A DNA stretch of 64,000 bases from Hexactinellida sp. DTS-2022. Taxonomy: Eukaryota > Porifera > Hexactinellida. Below the pieces are notes generated by a model. That model was not told the DNA's origin, searched no databases, and saw only the letters and a list, made by a program, of their open reading frames with translations. The position numbers were made by a program, and so were the translations under genes. Location of the stretch: the NCBI GenBank assembly GCA_028753945.1, contig JAPNXP010000002.1, positions 14,887,624-14,951,623 of the forward strand, in the 5' to 3' direction. Positions 40,774-51,900 of this stretch are shown piece after piece (position 1 is the stretch's first letter; each line of letters begins with the position of its first letter).

Positions 40774-41745
40774 ATGGATGTTGTTGGAGAGAAAATATAT
40801 TATTCATTGAGTTCTCCTATCCGACTTCTTTCTAATCAAATTTGCAACGGAATTGATTATCCTGCATTTAATTCGTATTTTAACGAATCAGTCCAGATCG
40901 TTAAACTTGAAACTGTAAGCGAGGGGTTTAGTCGCGTTTGGGGAGTGTCGAATCGTGGACAGCAGCTTGAAGACTTATTCCATCCGAAAGGGTTAGCTAT
41001 TGATAGAAACACAGGTGTTATATTTGTTGCTGATTGCATGAACCATAGAGTGCAATCCTTCGATAAGAATGGAAATCATTTGAAGGCTATAAAATCTCCT
41101 TTATTAACCTACCCTTGGGGAGTGGTTGTTCATGGGGATTTTCTTTACATTACTTGTTGCACTTCAGATACTAACTATCTTCTAAAGCTTTGCAAACATA
41201 CCGGCGATGAAAACGAGGTACTGGCCTATCAATTTTGGCTCGCAGGACTTGACATTGACTCAATGGGGAATGTCTATGCTTGTGAGTGCAATGGGTCTAT
41301 TCATGCTTTTGATTCTAAACTCAGTCATACAAAGACAATTAAACTCAAATCCTCTTATATTGTACAGGAGCAGACTGAGATTTGGGATGTTAAATTTGTC
41401 GGGGATGAATTTTTCTATATTTTATGTGAGGGAAGTCTTTACTGTGTTCAGTTATTTGATCTGAAAGGGAAGCTACTGAAATGTGTTGTCCATCAGAGTG
41501 AAATGTCACGTGGGTATTTCTTCTGTGTCGACTCTGATCAGAATATTCTGATAAGTGACAACCAAGATTCTGTAGTGAGAATATTCGACAGGAAGGGATG
41601 TCTGATATTTGTGTTAGGAGAGAAAGAGACAGTTAATGATAAATGTATTCTCAAATGTCCCACTGGTATAGCTCTCAATAGTGAGGGACATATTGTCGTG
41701 TGTGATGACAAACCTAGGCAAACTCTGCAATTGTTCTTGACCTAA
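40774..41745 (+). CDS. NHL-repeat beta-propeller protein
   Basis: A 323-residue single-exon protein made almost wholly of NHL/six-bladed propeller repeats. The clearest blade is FHPKGLAIDRNTGVIFVADCMNHRVQSFDKNG (about residues 69-100). Others include AGLDIDSMGNVYACECNGSIHAFD, VDSDQNILISDNQDSVVRIFDRKG and CPTGIALNSEGHIVVCDD. Such propellers are protein- or RNA-binding platforms (for example the C-terminus of TRIM-NHL ligases). Here no RING, B-box or coiled coil precedes the propeller, and no signal peptide is seen. It may be a stand-alone propeller with a binding role; the partner is unknown. It is transcribed divergently from EF-hand copy 2, with 567 bp between start codons. Confidence 0.85.
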   Translation: MDVVGEKIYYSLSSPIRLLSNQICNGIDYPAFNSYFNESVQIVKLETVSEGFSRVWGVSNRGQQLEDLFHPKGLAIDRNTGVIFVADCMNHRVQSFDKNGNHLKAIKSPLLTYPWGVVVHGDFLYITCCTSDTNYLLKLCKHTGDENEVLAYQFWLAGLDIDSMGNVYACECNGSIHAFDSKLSHTKTIKLKSSYIVQEQTEIWDVKFVGDEFFYILCEGSLYCVQLFDLKGKLLKCVVHQSEMSRGYFFCVDSDQNILISDNQDSVVRIFDRKGCLIFVLGEKETVNDKCILKCPTGIALNSEGHIVVCDDKPRQTLQLFLT

Positions 41746-41749
41746 TAAA
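41744..41749 (+). terminator. Poly(A) signal overlapping the NHL stop codon
   Basis: The TAA stop (41743-41745) is part of CTAATAAAT, so AATAAA begins within the stop codon. If used, the 3'UTR would be about 15-30 nt. Confidence 0.4.
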
Positions 41750-42956
41750 TCTTGTAAATTCTTGGCTTTTGTCACTTGAACATATAGTTGTATATTTGTG
41801 TGTATTTGTTCATTTTATTTTATTATAATATGGTTATTCATCCCACCTTGTTTTCTGCACTTGATACTACGTAATTAACGTAAAATGTAGTAATCTACAG
41901 TTTCATTAACTGTTATTAAATCATTAATAATAACTTAAATCACTCTTAACTAAGCCAAGTTTGATTTAATATTATGTAAGATTCCTACTTTATCTTTAGA
42001 AAGTAGATTATAATATCCTAGTAATAGTTTCTATAAATTTGCAGTGGAATATTAAGTTTCGCCCTGTAATACACAATCCTTTCTAGAATCTTTCAATAAA
42101 CTTTTATGTCCTTTCGAATCATCTAATATTATACGCTAATGGTTGCTTACACATTTCCAATTTCATTATTACTCTCAATGAATATTATTTATAGTAGATA
42201 TCCGGTTCAGAGCAATATCCGGGTTTTATGATATACGAAATATTACAAACGAAATACTGAAATATATTACGTGTGTTCTTATAATTAGCATTTCCTCATT
42301 TTATGCTGTTGTTAACTCCCAAGTGTATTTGTGCCTTTATGAATACTCCTTTTTGATTGTGTCAAATATTTCTGGTAATTACTCGGTAAACATCGGAAGT
42401 GAAAGATACTAAATATATTAATTCATAATTATATTATGTTCTTCCGGTATTGGTATCCCTTTTAATTTCAGAGCATTAAAATACGCATTCCAAAGAGTGG
42501 CGCTCCGATTATTGATTAGGAGCTAAGGTGGAGTGCTCTCCTTCTTAATTTATAAGCGGAAATGGGAGTCGCTTTTGTTTCACATGGAACGCGTTTCAAA
42601 ATTGTAGATCTCTTTTAAACTAATGCTCTAATAATTTTGCATACCCTTGTGATAATTTTCCTGTTGAATTGTATGATTTATGAAAAATACCTACTGGATT
42701 AACTTGTAACTAGATAAAGTGCCTGCAGATAAGCAAGTCGAATCCCTCGCTAGTAGAATACACTTCTTATGTAACCTCAAGCTCAAGCTTTATGTTTTGT
42801 TCAACTATATTCTTTTCATACTGAATTTTCAACTTACTTTCCCATGATGTATTTTATATATAATTTTCGCGCTTACTTTCACGCTTGTTTATTCCCCTAG
42901 ATATATAGCAGCTTATCAACAGCTACATATCATAATTAGTTGATTGGTTATAACTA
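41746..42956. other. AT-rich intergenic stretch with a GC-richer hairpin island
   Basis: No coding gene seen. The only distinctive feature is a cluster of three short hairpins at about 42499-42575. The dynein start codon follows about 380 bp later without a clear TATA box. Confidence 0.55.
42499..42575. other. Hairpin cluster, possible structured RNA or element remnant
   Basis: GCTCC/GGAGC (42502-42523), GGAG TGCT CTCC (42530-42541) and GCG...CGC (about 42556-42572) follow each other, then a TTTTGTTT run. It is GC-richer than its surroundings. No match to a known RNA class was recognised; a decayed family A element is an alternative because of the GGAGCG-like words. Confidence 0.25.
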
Positions 42957-45900
42957 ATGGCAGAGGAGCCTACTCTTGCGGAGACAGCCCCCGGGACCGA
43001 ACCCTCACAGGCACCGGCATCCGGGTCAGATCGCCCCGAGCTGGCACCAGATGTGCTATTGCGCTACCTGCGGAGGATGGCAGTTGCAATGCTGCAGGAG
43101 GGCGGGGAGGCGGAGACGGCACTCGAGCTGTGTCTCGCCAGCAGCGACACAAGCGAGGCCGTCAGGAAGTACATACGGGACACACAGGAACGGACACTAC
43201 AGGTAAGTATAAATTATAATTTATAGTACCAATATTGTATTTGCCTCGAGGAACTCCGATATTCCATTCATTGAAATTTATTATTAGACCTAGCCACTTA
43301 TTCAATCCAATACAGTGAACTCTCGTTATAACGAAGTGCTTGGGACTTGTAAATTCATTCGTTATATCCGGATATTCGTTATAAGCGGATAATAATCAAT
43401 GCATTTAGTGCTCTGGGGGAAAATTTCCATTTCGTTATATCCGACTTCATTATAACGGGGGTTCACTGTATACTATGTTTTATGAACAAGTATCAACAAG
43501 GGTGATAAGTCTTATAGCAAGATGTGTTAACGGCCTTACCTTGGGAAAATAATGATACGATCGAGATCACTATGACTAACGGGACAAATGCATGGGATTA
43601 CTGATCAATAAGTAATATTATTAGTATACTTTCTATGGCGTATTAACTACTGTTGGTTTAGATCAGCAAACACGTATCCTCGCTAGCAGAGGGGGAGCTA
43701 GACGAGACGGCGGGCCCGGATAAGCCCCACCCCCGAGAGGCGAGCTACCGAGTGACGCTAGGCCCATGCTACAGAGCAAACAGCTCCTCGCTATTCTTCA
43801 TAAAACACTCTACTCTGCTGGAGCCCGGGAAGTCGCTCAACAGCCAGATACACGTCATGAACTTCGGAGACGGATCTCCCTTCGAGACGCTGCACTCCTA
43901 TGTGCGGAACGCAGTGGGTCCCTACTTCAACAACTACGTTCAGGTTGTTATATCAATGAATTGAACTATGTTATTCGTTTAGCTATACAGTAGATGTCGG
44001 ATATAAGCACACCGGTTATAAGAACATATCGGATATAAGAACATATTGGATATAAGAACACCGGTTATAAGAACACTATGTTGGAAAATGGTTGCCATAT
44101 ACGTACTCTATATAATTTATGGCGGCTATAAAAACATACCGGTTATAAGCACATTAAGTGCAGTTCCCGACGATGTCCTTATAACCGGAATCTACTGTAT
44201 TTAGTCAGTATGAATAGGACTAGAGATTTACTTATTAAATATATCTACTAGCTTTGCGTTAGTTAGTTTTATTCTCTATTAAGTCTTCTCTGATCATCTA
44301 CAGTGGAACCTCGTTAATACGAACACCAACGGACGGTAAAAATTTGTTCGCTTTATTGGAGTTCGAATTAACCGGAGTATTCCCATTGAATAGCCATAGT
44401 AGGGACCTGATTTTGTGTAACTGTTTGTTCGTCTTATCCGAAAATTCGTATTAAATGTGTTAGTACTAACGAGGTTCTACTGTATTTGATTATATTTACA
44501 CAGGTGACCGGCCAGGGGAGTCGCGAGTCGGACAAGCTGGTCCCGGCTGTCCAGAAGAAGATGAGCGAGCTGGAGATCTCGCTTCTGCACCTGCAGCAGA
44601 ATATCAACATTCCTGAGGTGGAGCTGATCACCTCGCGACGGATAAAGGAAGTGGTACAAGAGGCCTCCACGGCCGGGCGAAAAGCAACTTTTGAAGATTT
44701 CGGAGAAGAGCTGGAAGACCCTAAGTTCCTGACTAAACTTCAGAATGACGTCAAGGACTGGATAAAGAAGATTCAGAAGGTGACTGTCCTCACGCAGGAG
44801 CCCGCGCTAGGCTCCGCTCTACAGGTAAGAGCAATTTAGCCTACTGGCTACTAATTATTATTCTACTAGACGATGATTTTGACCTTTGGTGACGTCAAAA
44901 AGGTAAAAAAAATGTCCGAATCAAAATTTTCTTCCGGAATTGGATAGATAGTATATCAATGTACGTATAGTTAGGAATGCTTAAATATGAATTTTGCATT
45001 ATTTAACATATTGAATTAGTTTGGTATCCTATCTCCTTAAAAACCTTTCTTTACAGGAAATGACTTTCTGGATAAACATGGAGTACGCACTGCATAACAT
45101 ACAGAATATGAAGGCTGGTCCTGAGGTAGTGCTAACCATGGATTGCCTCAAGAAAGCAAAGAAATTCCGCGTTTTCGTTTCATTCGACACTGACACTGGG
45201 CTACTCGACGCAATGCAGAAAGTGGAAGATTACTGCACTTTCCTGCGAGACTTCCCCATACAGGATCTGTTGGGGGCCACTGACCTAGAGGCGATAGCCG
45301 ACAGCATCTGCCAGATATTCACACACCTGAAGAAGGCCAGGAACTCCGTGTACCCCTACCAGCGTCTCTCTAAACTAGTCGAGGCCATCTCTGTGGACCT
45401 GTCGCAGCAAATGCTGAAGATACTCAACACTCGCAAGATGATGCACATCGCGTATCCGGACTTCTCAGAGCTGACTCAGCGCTGCAGCAACGTCTTCAAA
45501 CAATGGGACGACAACTACGACAAATTCCAAACCATGCTGCGTGACACCAAGCGACCTAGGGCCACCGGCACAGGAGGAATTATGTCGATGAAGATTCTAC
45601 CTGAGCACCGGAAGCTGTCCGAGCGATTGAAGCGACTAGCGGAGTTCCGACTCCAGCACGAGCAGCTACAATCGGTGATATCGCGAGTCCTTTCGCCAGG
45701 GGACAGTAGCGACCAGTCTGATACCCTGCTACAAGAGAGCCAGTCCTCAACACGTGAAGTTAACCTAGCATACGAGGACATGAAACAGCTAGACGTACTG
45801 GATATGAGCACCGAGGGGCAGATCATATGGGACGCCGCTATTCGTCGCTACAACGAGCGCATCGACCGAGTCGAGACTCGAATAGCCGCGAGACTCCGGG

Positions 45901-48900
45901 ACCAGCTGGGGACCGCGAAGAACGCACTAGAGATGTTCCGTATATTCTCCCGCTTCAATGCACTGTTCGTGCGACAGCACATCCGTGGTGCCATTCGTGA
46001 ATACCAAGCTGAGCTCATAACGCGCGTTAAGGAGGACATAGAGGCGCTGCAGACAATCTACAAGAGCGGATACAACAGCACCAGCGCCAAGCGGCTCTGT
46101 AAGGTCAGGGACCTCCCACCCGTGTCAGGGAGCATCATATGGGCAAACCAGATACACAATCAGCTGGGAACTTATCTGAAGAGACTCGACGATGTGTTGG
46201 GCAGCGGCTGGCACGGGAATGTAGAAGGTATATTTGTACTTGATAGGACTTACTTATATACGGCCAACACTTTATGCAGTGGCGGACACTAGGGGGGGCG
46301 AGGGGGGCGGTCGCCCCCCCCCCCAATAATTTCGAAAGAATAAATTGATTGGGGGCACTGACTAAGAATACTGAAAGTGTGATGAGTCCCAACTAATTTC
46401 GCCCCCCCAATATTTCGTCAAGTGTCCGCCACTGACCTTATGGTATAAAAACGGCTTCTCAAAGGTGAATTTTTGTTGTTAAAAAGGATCTGGCAGTGCC
46501 TGAAAATTGCATTAGAAAGGTGTTGGTCGATATAGTATCTAATTTTTTTTAAAAGAAATAACCTTATATTTACAGTAAACTTCAGTTTAAAAGGAAGTGA
46601 ATATAACGAAATACCTGCTTACTTCAAGGGACCATTCGTTTATTTATATAACTTATTTTAAAAGGAGAATTTATTTTATCCGACTTAGTTTAACGGGAGC
46701 TTGCTATACTCCGAAATAAACTAATGGTCCCATAAACTTCGTTATAACTGGAGTTGATGTATTTATGTTCCTATTAATACCTTGAATATTATCTATTTGC
46801 TCACAGGTATAAAGCTTAAGGAGGAGGGAGATCAATTTAGTCAGAAGCTGAACCCTGAACCGATATTCGTGAAATGGTGTCAAGCGATGAATCAGCGTAA
46901 GCTGAACGTACAAGGACCAATATTCACTGTCACTCATAAAACCAAGGCCGGCGGAATGGCCAGAATCCTAAAGCTGTCGGTTAATTACACCCTTGACATG
47001 ATAACATTTTCTAAAGAGACTAACAACCTTAAATGGCTCGGGTATCGCCCTCACTACGCTTTCACTAAGAAAGCTCTCCAAGTTAATCAGAACTACCCCC
47101 ACGCTATTACTCTCATGGACACTATTCGAAGCTACGAAAGGGCTTGCGAAAAAATGCAGGATAGAGAAGACCAGAAGATAATACCCTCCCTTCTCGCAAG
47201 CTCCAAGTCTAACATTCAGAAGCTTATCCTGGAGGGGACTCTGATTGTCTGGGATAACTTTCGTGTGACTAGTTATGTTGAGAAGCTGTCGGAAGCCGTC
47301 TCGCGGTTCCAGGACAAAGTAGATGATATTCACCGCTGGGTCGACGAGACCGAGTCTCTCCTGGTCACCCTCGAGACCTGTGCCTACTCCGAGGTTTCGT
47401 TCCGACAAGCGGTAGACAAACTCCAGTCTATGGTTGACGAGCTGAGTCTTATGGGGATATCTAATATGCACGATTGTGTGAGCATTCTCGATAAGAAAGT
47501 TGAGCTCAAGTTGATGGCTCGAGCCAAGACAGCGTCGGAGGGGTGGGTGGTCTCTCTACAACTGGACCAGTCGGAAGAGGACACTCTCGAGACGCCACCG
47601 AACCCTGATATCCCAGAGCTCCTCGCGTATCAGCTCGAGCTACACATTACACAGCAGGTGATGCACTGCAAACCCCCCGTCTTATCATGCAGAGCGTATT
47701 TAATGGACTCTTTCAACGACTGGATAGCTGTCGTGGCGTGTCTCCCCCGACTCCGGTCCTCTCGCTTCGAGGTGGAGCTAGGAGATCTCCGGGACCCGGC
47801 TCTCGATCTGCCGTCCGCTAAGACATACAGATGTATATTCAGCGAGCTAGCCAACCTCAGTCCCTCCCCTCTCATATCCGGATACACCGCTATTGATAGA
47901 GTAGTCACTGACGTGGACAACTACGTAAAGGAATGGACGCAATATCAAAGCTTATGGGACATGGACTTCTCACACATACTAAAACACGTACACGAAGACT
48001 TAGCTCTCTGGCAACAGCTGTTAGGGGAGATTAAGAAGGCGCGAGGGACAGTTGACAACACTAGTACCAGAAAGGCATTCGGTCCTATCGTGGTTGTGTA
48101 CTCCATGGTCCAGGCTAAGGTTAACAATAAGTACGAGTTATGGCACCGAGAGATTATAGTCAGGTTCGGGAAACTCCTCAACAACTCTATGATAGACTTC
48201 CACGCCAGCATTTCCAGATCCCGCGGCGAGTTAGAGAATCACTCCGTGGAGGCATCATCTACAGCAGAAGCTGTTGGCTTTATAATATTTGTACAGAACT
48301 TAAAGCGGCAGCTAAACGCTTGGGACACGTCAATCGACTTGTACCGGTCGGGCCAGACCGTACTCGAGAGACAGAGGTACCAGTTCCCGTCCGGCTGGCT
48401 GTACATGGAGCACCTCGAGGGAGAGTGGTCAGCCTTCAGCGAAATACTAAAGAGGAAAGATCAGGCCATTCAAACGCAGGTTGCTACTTTGAAACAAAAG
48501 ATTGTAAAGGAGTCAGTTAGTGTAGAACAGAGGGGCGATGAAGTCATAAACGAATGGGACCAAAGCAAGCCTGTCCAGGGAACAATGAAGCCGGAGAATG
48601 CGCTAACTTCTCTTTCGATTTTTGAGTCCAAACTAAGCCGCCTCAAAGAAGATAGAGAAAACATTATACGCGCGATAGAAGCACTTGAGATCACCGACCA
48701 GGGCCCCAGCAGCACCATCAGAGAACAGCTCTCAGTTGCTATAGAAGAACTTATGGACCTGAAGGGCGTCTGGACGGAACTCTCGCGCATTTGGCAAACT
48801 ATCGATGACCTACGCGACCAGCCCTGGGCATCCGTCCAACCTAGGAAGGTGCGAATCGGGCTGGACAACATTCTAACTAACCTGCGTAACTTGCCCGCCA

Positions 48901-51900
48901 GAATGAAACAGTACGCCTCTTGGACACATGTCCAGGATATTCTCAAGTCTCTGATTAAAGTAAATGTCAGACTGATCGATCTTAAGTCGGACGCGCTAAA
49001 GGAGCGCCATTGGAAGGATTTACGTACAAAGTTGTCCCTCAAGGGGTCTCTCTCTGAATTGACCCTGGGGCAACTTTGGGACATTGATCTCGTACGCAAT
49101 GACTCAATAATACGTGATATTTGTCTACAAGCGCAGGGAGAGATGGGTCTCGAGGAGTTCCTTAGACAGGTGCGCGAGTGCTGGCACGCGTATCAACTGG
49201 ATTTGGTGGCTTACCAGAATAAGTGTCAGTTGATCCGGGGGTGGGACGACCTCTTCAATAAGTGCCGCGAGCATCTCAACTCTCTCGCGGCCATGAAGTT
49301 GTCGCCCTACTTCCGGGTCTTCGAGGAAGAAGCTTTTGCCTGGGAAGACAAGCTGAATAGGGTACAGGCCCTATTTGACGTGTGGATAGATATGCAGAGA
49401 CGGTGGGTATACTTGGATGGAATATTCGGGGGATCAGCTGACATCAAACACCTGCTGCCGATTGAAACGCAGCGATTCCAAACTATATCCACGGAATTCC
49501 TAACTCTCATGCGGAAAGTAGCCAAGGCGAGTCAGATAATGGAGGTGTTAAATATTCCGCAGGTACAGAAACTTCTTGAGAGATTGGCGGATTTATTAGC
49601 GAAAATACAAAAAGCGTTGGGCGAGTATTTGGAGAGAGAGCGCTCCTCTTTTCCGAGATTCTATTTCGTCGGAGATGAAGATCTGTTGGAGATAATCGGT
49701 AACAGCAAGAACGTGTCAAAATTACAGAAACATTTCAAAAAGATGTTTGCCGGCATCTCTTCCATTCTACTGAGCGAGGACGAGATTCTGATCCTAGGCA
49801 TTGCCTCGAAGGAGGGAGAAACCGTCGATTTCGCCGCTCCCATTTCTCTGAAAGAACATCCCAAGATCAACGACTGGCTGGCCCTGATCGAACAGGAAAT
49901 GCGAAACAATCTGGCGCACCGTCTCACCTTAGCTGTGAATACTGTTAAGGAGTTCAGCGGTAGCGAGTTCAGTTCGGAGGCCTATGTGAGCTGGGTGGAT
50001 ACTTTCCAGGCACAGCTGATCGTACTGTCCTCTCAGATATTCTGGTCAGAGCGCGTTGACGAGGCCCTCACAACCATGGACACCCAGGGACCTTCCCCCG
50101 ACTCACCCTTACAGGCTGTTCTGGGCTCTGTGGAGTACACACTTAACGTGCTAGCGGACTGCGTGCTACAAGAACAGCCCCCACTCAGACGCCGGAAACT
50201 AGAACACCTCATCATGGAGTCGGTACACCAGCGTGACGTCATACGGTCCCTCATACTGAAGCGCGTATCGCACCCCAAGGACTTCCATTGGCTCTCACAC
50301 ATGCGTTTCTACTTCGACGCGGCCCAGCCTAAGGTCCTGGACAAACTGAGTGTACACATGGCCGCCGCCTCGTTCCACTACGGATTCGAGTACCTAGGGG
50401 TACAGGACCGACTTGTGCAGACGCCCCTCACGGACCGCTGCTACCTCACAATGACGCAGGCGCTGCAGGAAAGACTGGGAGGGTCCCCATTCGGGCCCGC
50501 GGGGACAGGGAAAACTGAATCTGTTAAGGCGCTCGGTCACCAGCTGGGGAGATTTGTGCTGGTATTCAACTGCGATGAACATTTCGATTTTCAAGCGATG
50601 GGTCGTATATTCGTGGGTCTGTGTCAGGTGGGGGCCTGGGGCTGCTTCGACGAGTTTAACCGTTTGGAGGAGCGGATCCTCTCAGCTGTTTCTCAGCAGA
50701 TACAGACTATACAGGAGGCACTGAAGGAACAGGGCTCTAAGAAGGCCGGGTCTCTACAGATAGAGCTTATCGGGAAGCAAGTCAGGATAAACACAAGCAT
50801 GGCTATCTTCGTTACTATGAATCCGGGGTACGCCGGTCGCTCCAACCTCCCGGACAACCTGAAGAGACTATTCAGGTCTCTGTCGATGACGAAACCAGAC
50901 CGTCAACTGATCGCACAAGTTATGCTCTATTCGCAGGGGTTCCGAACTGGCGAGGTGCTCGCCTCTAAGATAGTTCCCTTCTTCCAGCTGTGCGAGGAGC
51001 AGCTGTCCACACAGTCGCACTACGACTTCGGTCTGCGCGCTCTCAAGTCAGTACTGGTCTCCTCTGGGAACATAAAGCGCGACCGCATCACCAGCATAAA
51101 GGAGATCGCGAAGCGGGACGGCCAGGAGATAAAGGAGGCGAGTATAGCGGAGCAGCTGCCCGAGCAGGAGATACTCATTCAGTCGGTCATAGAGACCATG
51201 GTGCCCAAGCTAGTGGCAGAGGACATATCTCTGCTTAACTCGCTCCTATCGGACGTATTCCCAGGGGTGCCGTATACCGAGGCGGACATGGACAGACTGA
51301 GGGCCGAGATTAAGATCGTGTGTCACAAGCGGAACCTGACCTATGGGGAGGGACACGATTGCGGGGCCGCCTGGGTGCAGAAGGTTCTGCAGATATTCCA
51401 AATCTCACAGATACAACACGGTCTCATGATGGTGGGCCCGAGTGGGTCCGGTAAATCCACCGCCTGGCAGGTGCTACAAGAGGCGCTACAGAGGTTGGAC
51501 GGGATAGAGGGGGTGTCACATGTTATAGACCCAAAGGGGATCTCTAAGGAGGCGCTATACGGGGTGCTGGATCCCAACACGCGCGAGTGGACCGATGGAC
51601 TGTTCACTTATATTCTTAGGAAGATTATAGACAATGTTAGAGGCGAGCTGGGCAAGAGACAGTGGGTTGTGTTCGATGGTGACGTGGACCCGGAGTGGGT
51701 CGAGAATTTGAATTCTGTTCTCGACGATAACAAGATGCTTACTCTCCCAAACGGAGAGCGACTCTCGCTACCTCCGAACCTAAGGATCCTATTCGAAGTG
51801 CAAGACCTCAAATACGCTACCCTAGCGACCGTATCCCGCTGTGGAATGGTGTGGTTCAGTGAGGAGATTCTCAAGACCGAGATGGTATACAACCACTTCA

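Noticed and set aside
42944..43219. Alternative overlapping frames at the dynein start
   Set aside because: Arg/Gly-rich out-of-frame translations of a GC-rich exon; only the frame from 42957 joins the dynein exons.
46228..46292. Read-through of dynein exon 4 into intron 4
   Set aside because: The protein match to dynein stops at the GT at 46228 and resumes at 46807 in correct phase; the extra codons come from the family C and hAT-like elements.
623..46806. Introner elements creating introns
   Set aside because: No element end coincides with a splice donor or acceptor; at least 20 bp of other intron sequence lies on each side of the pogo-like copies examined.
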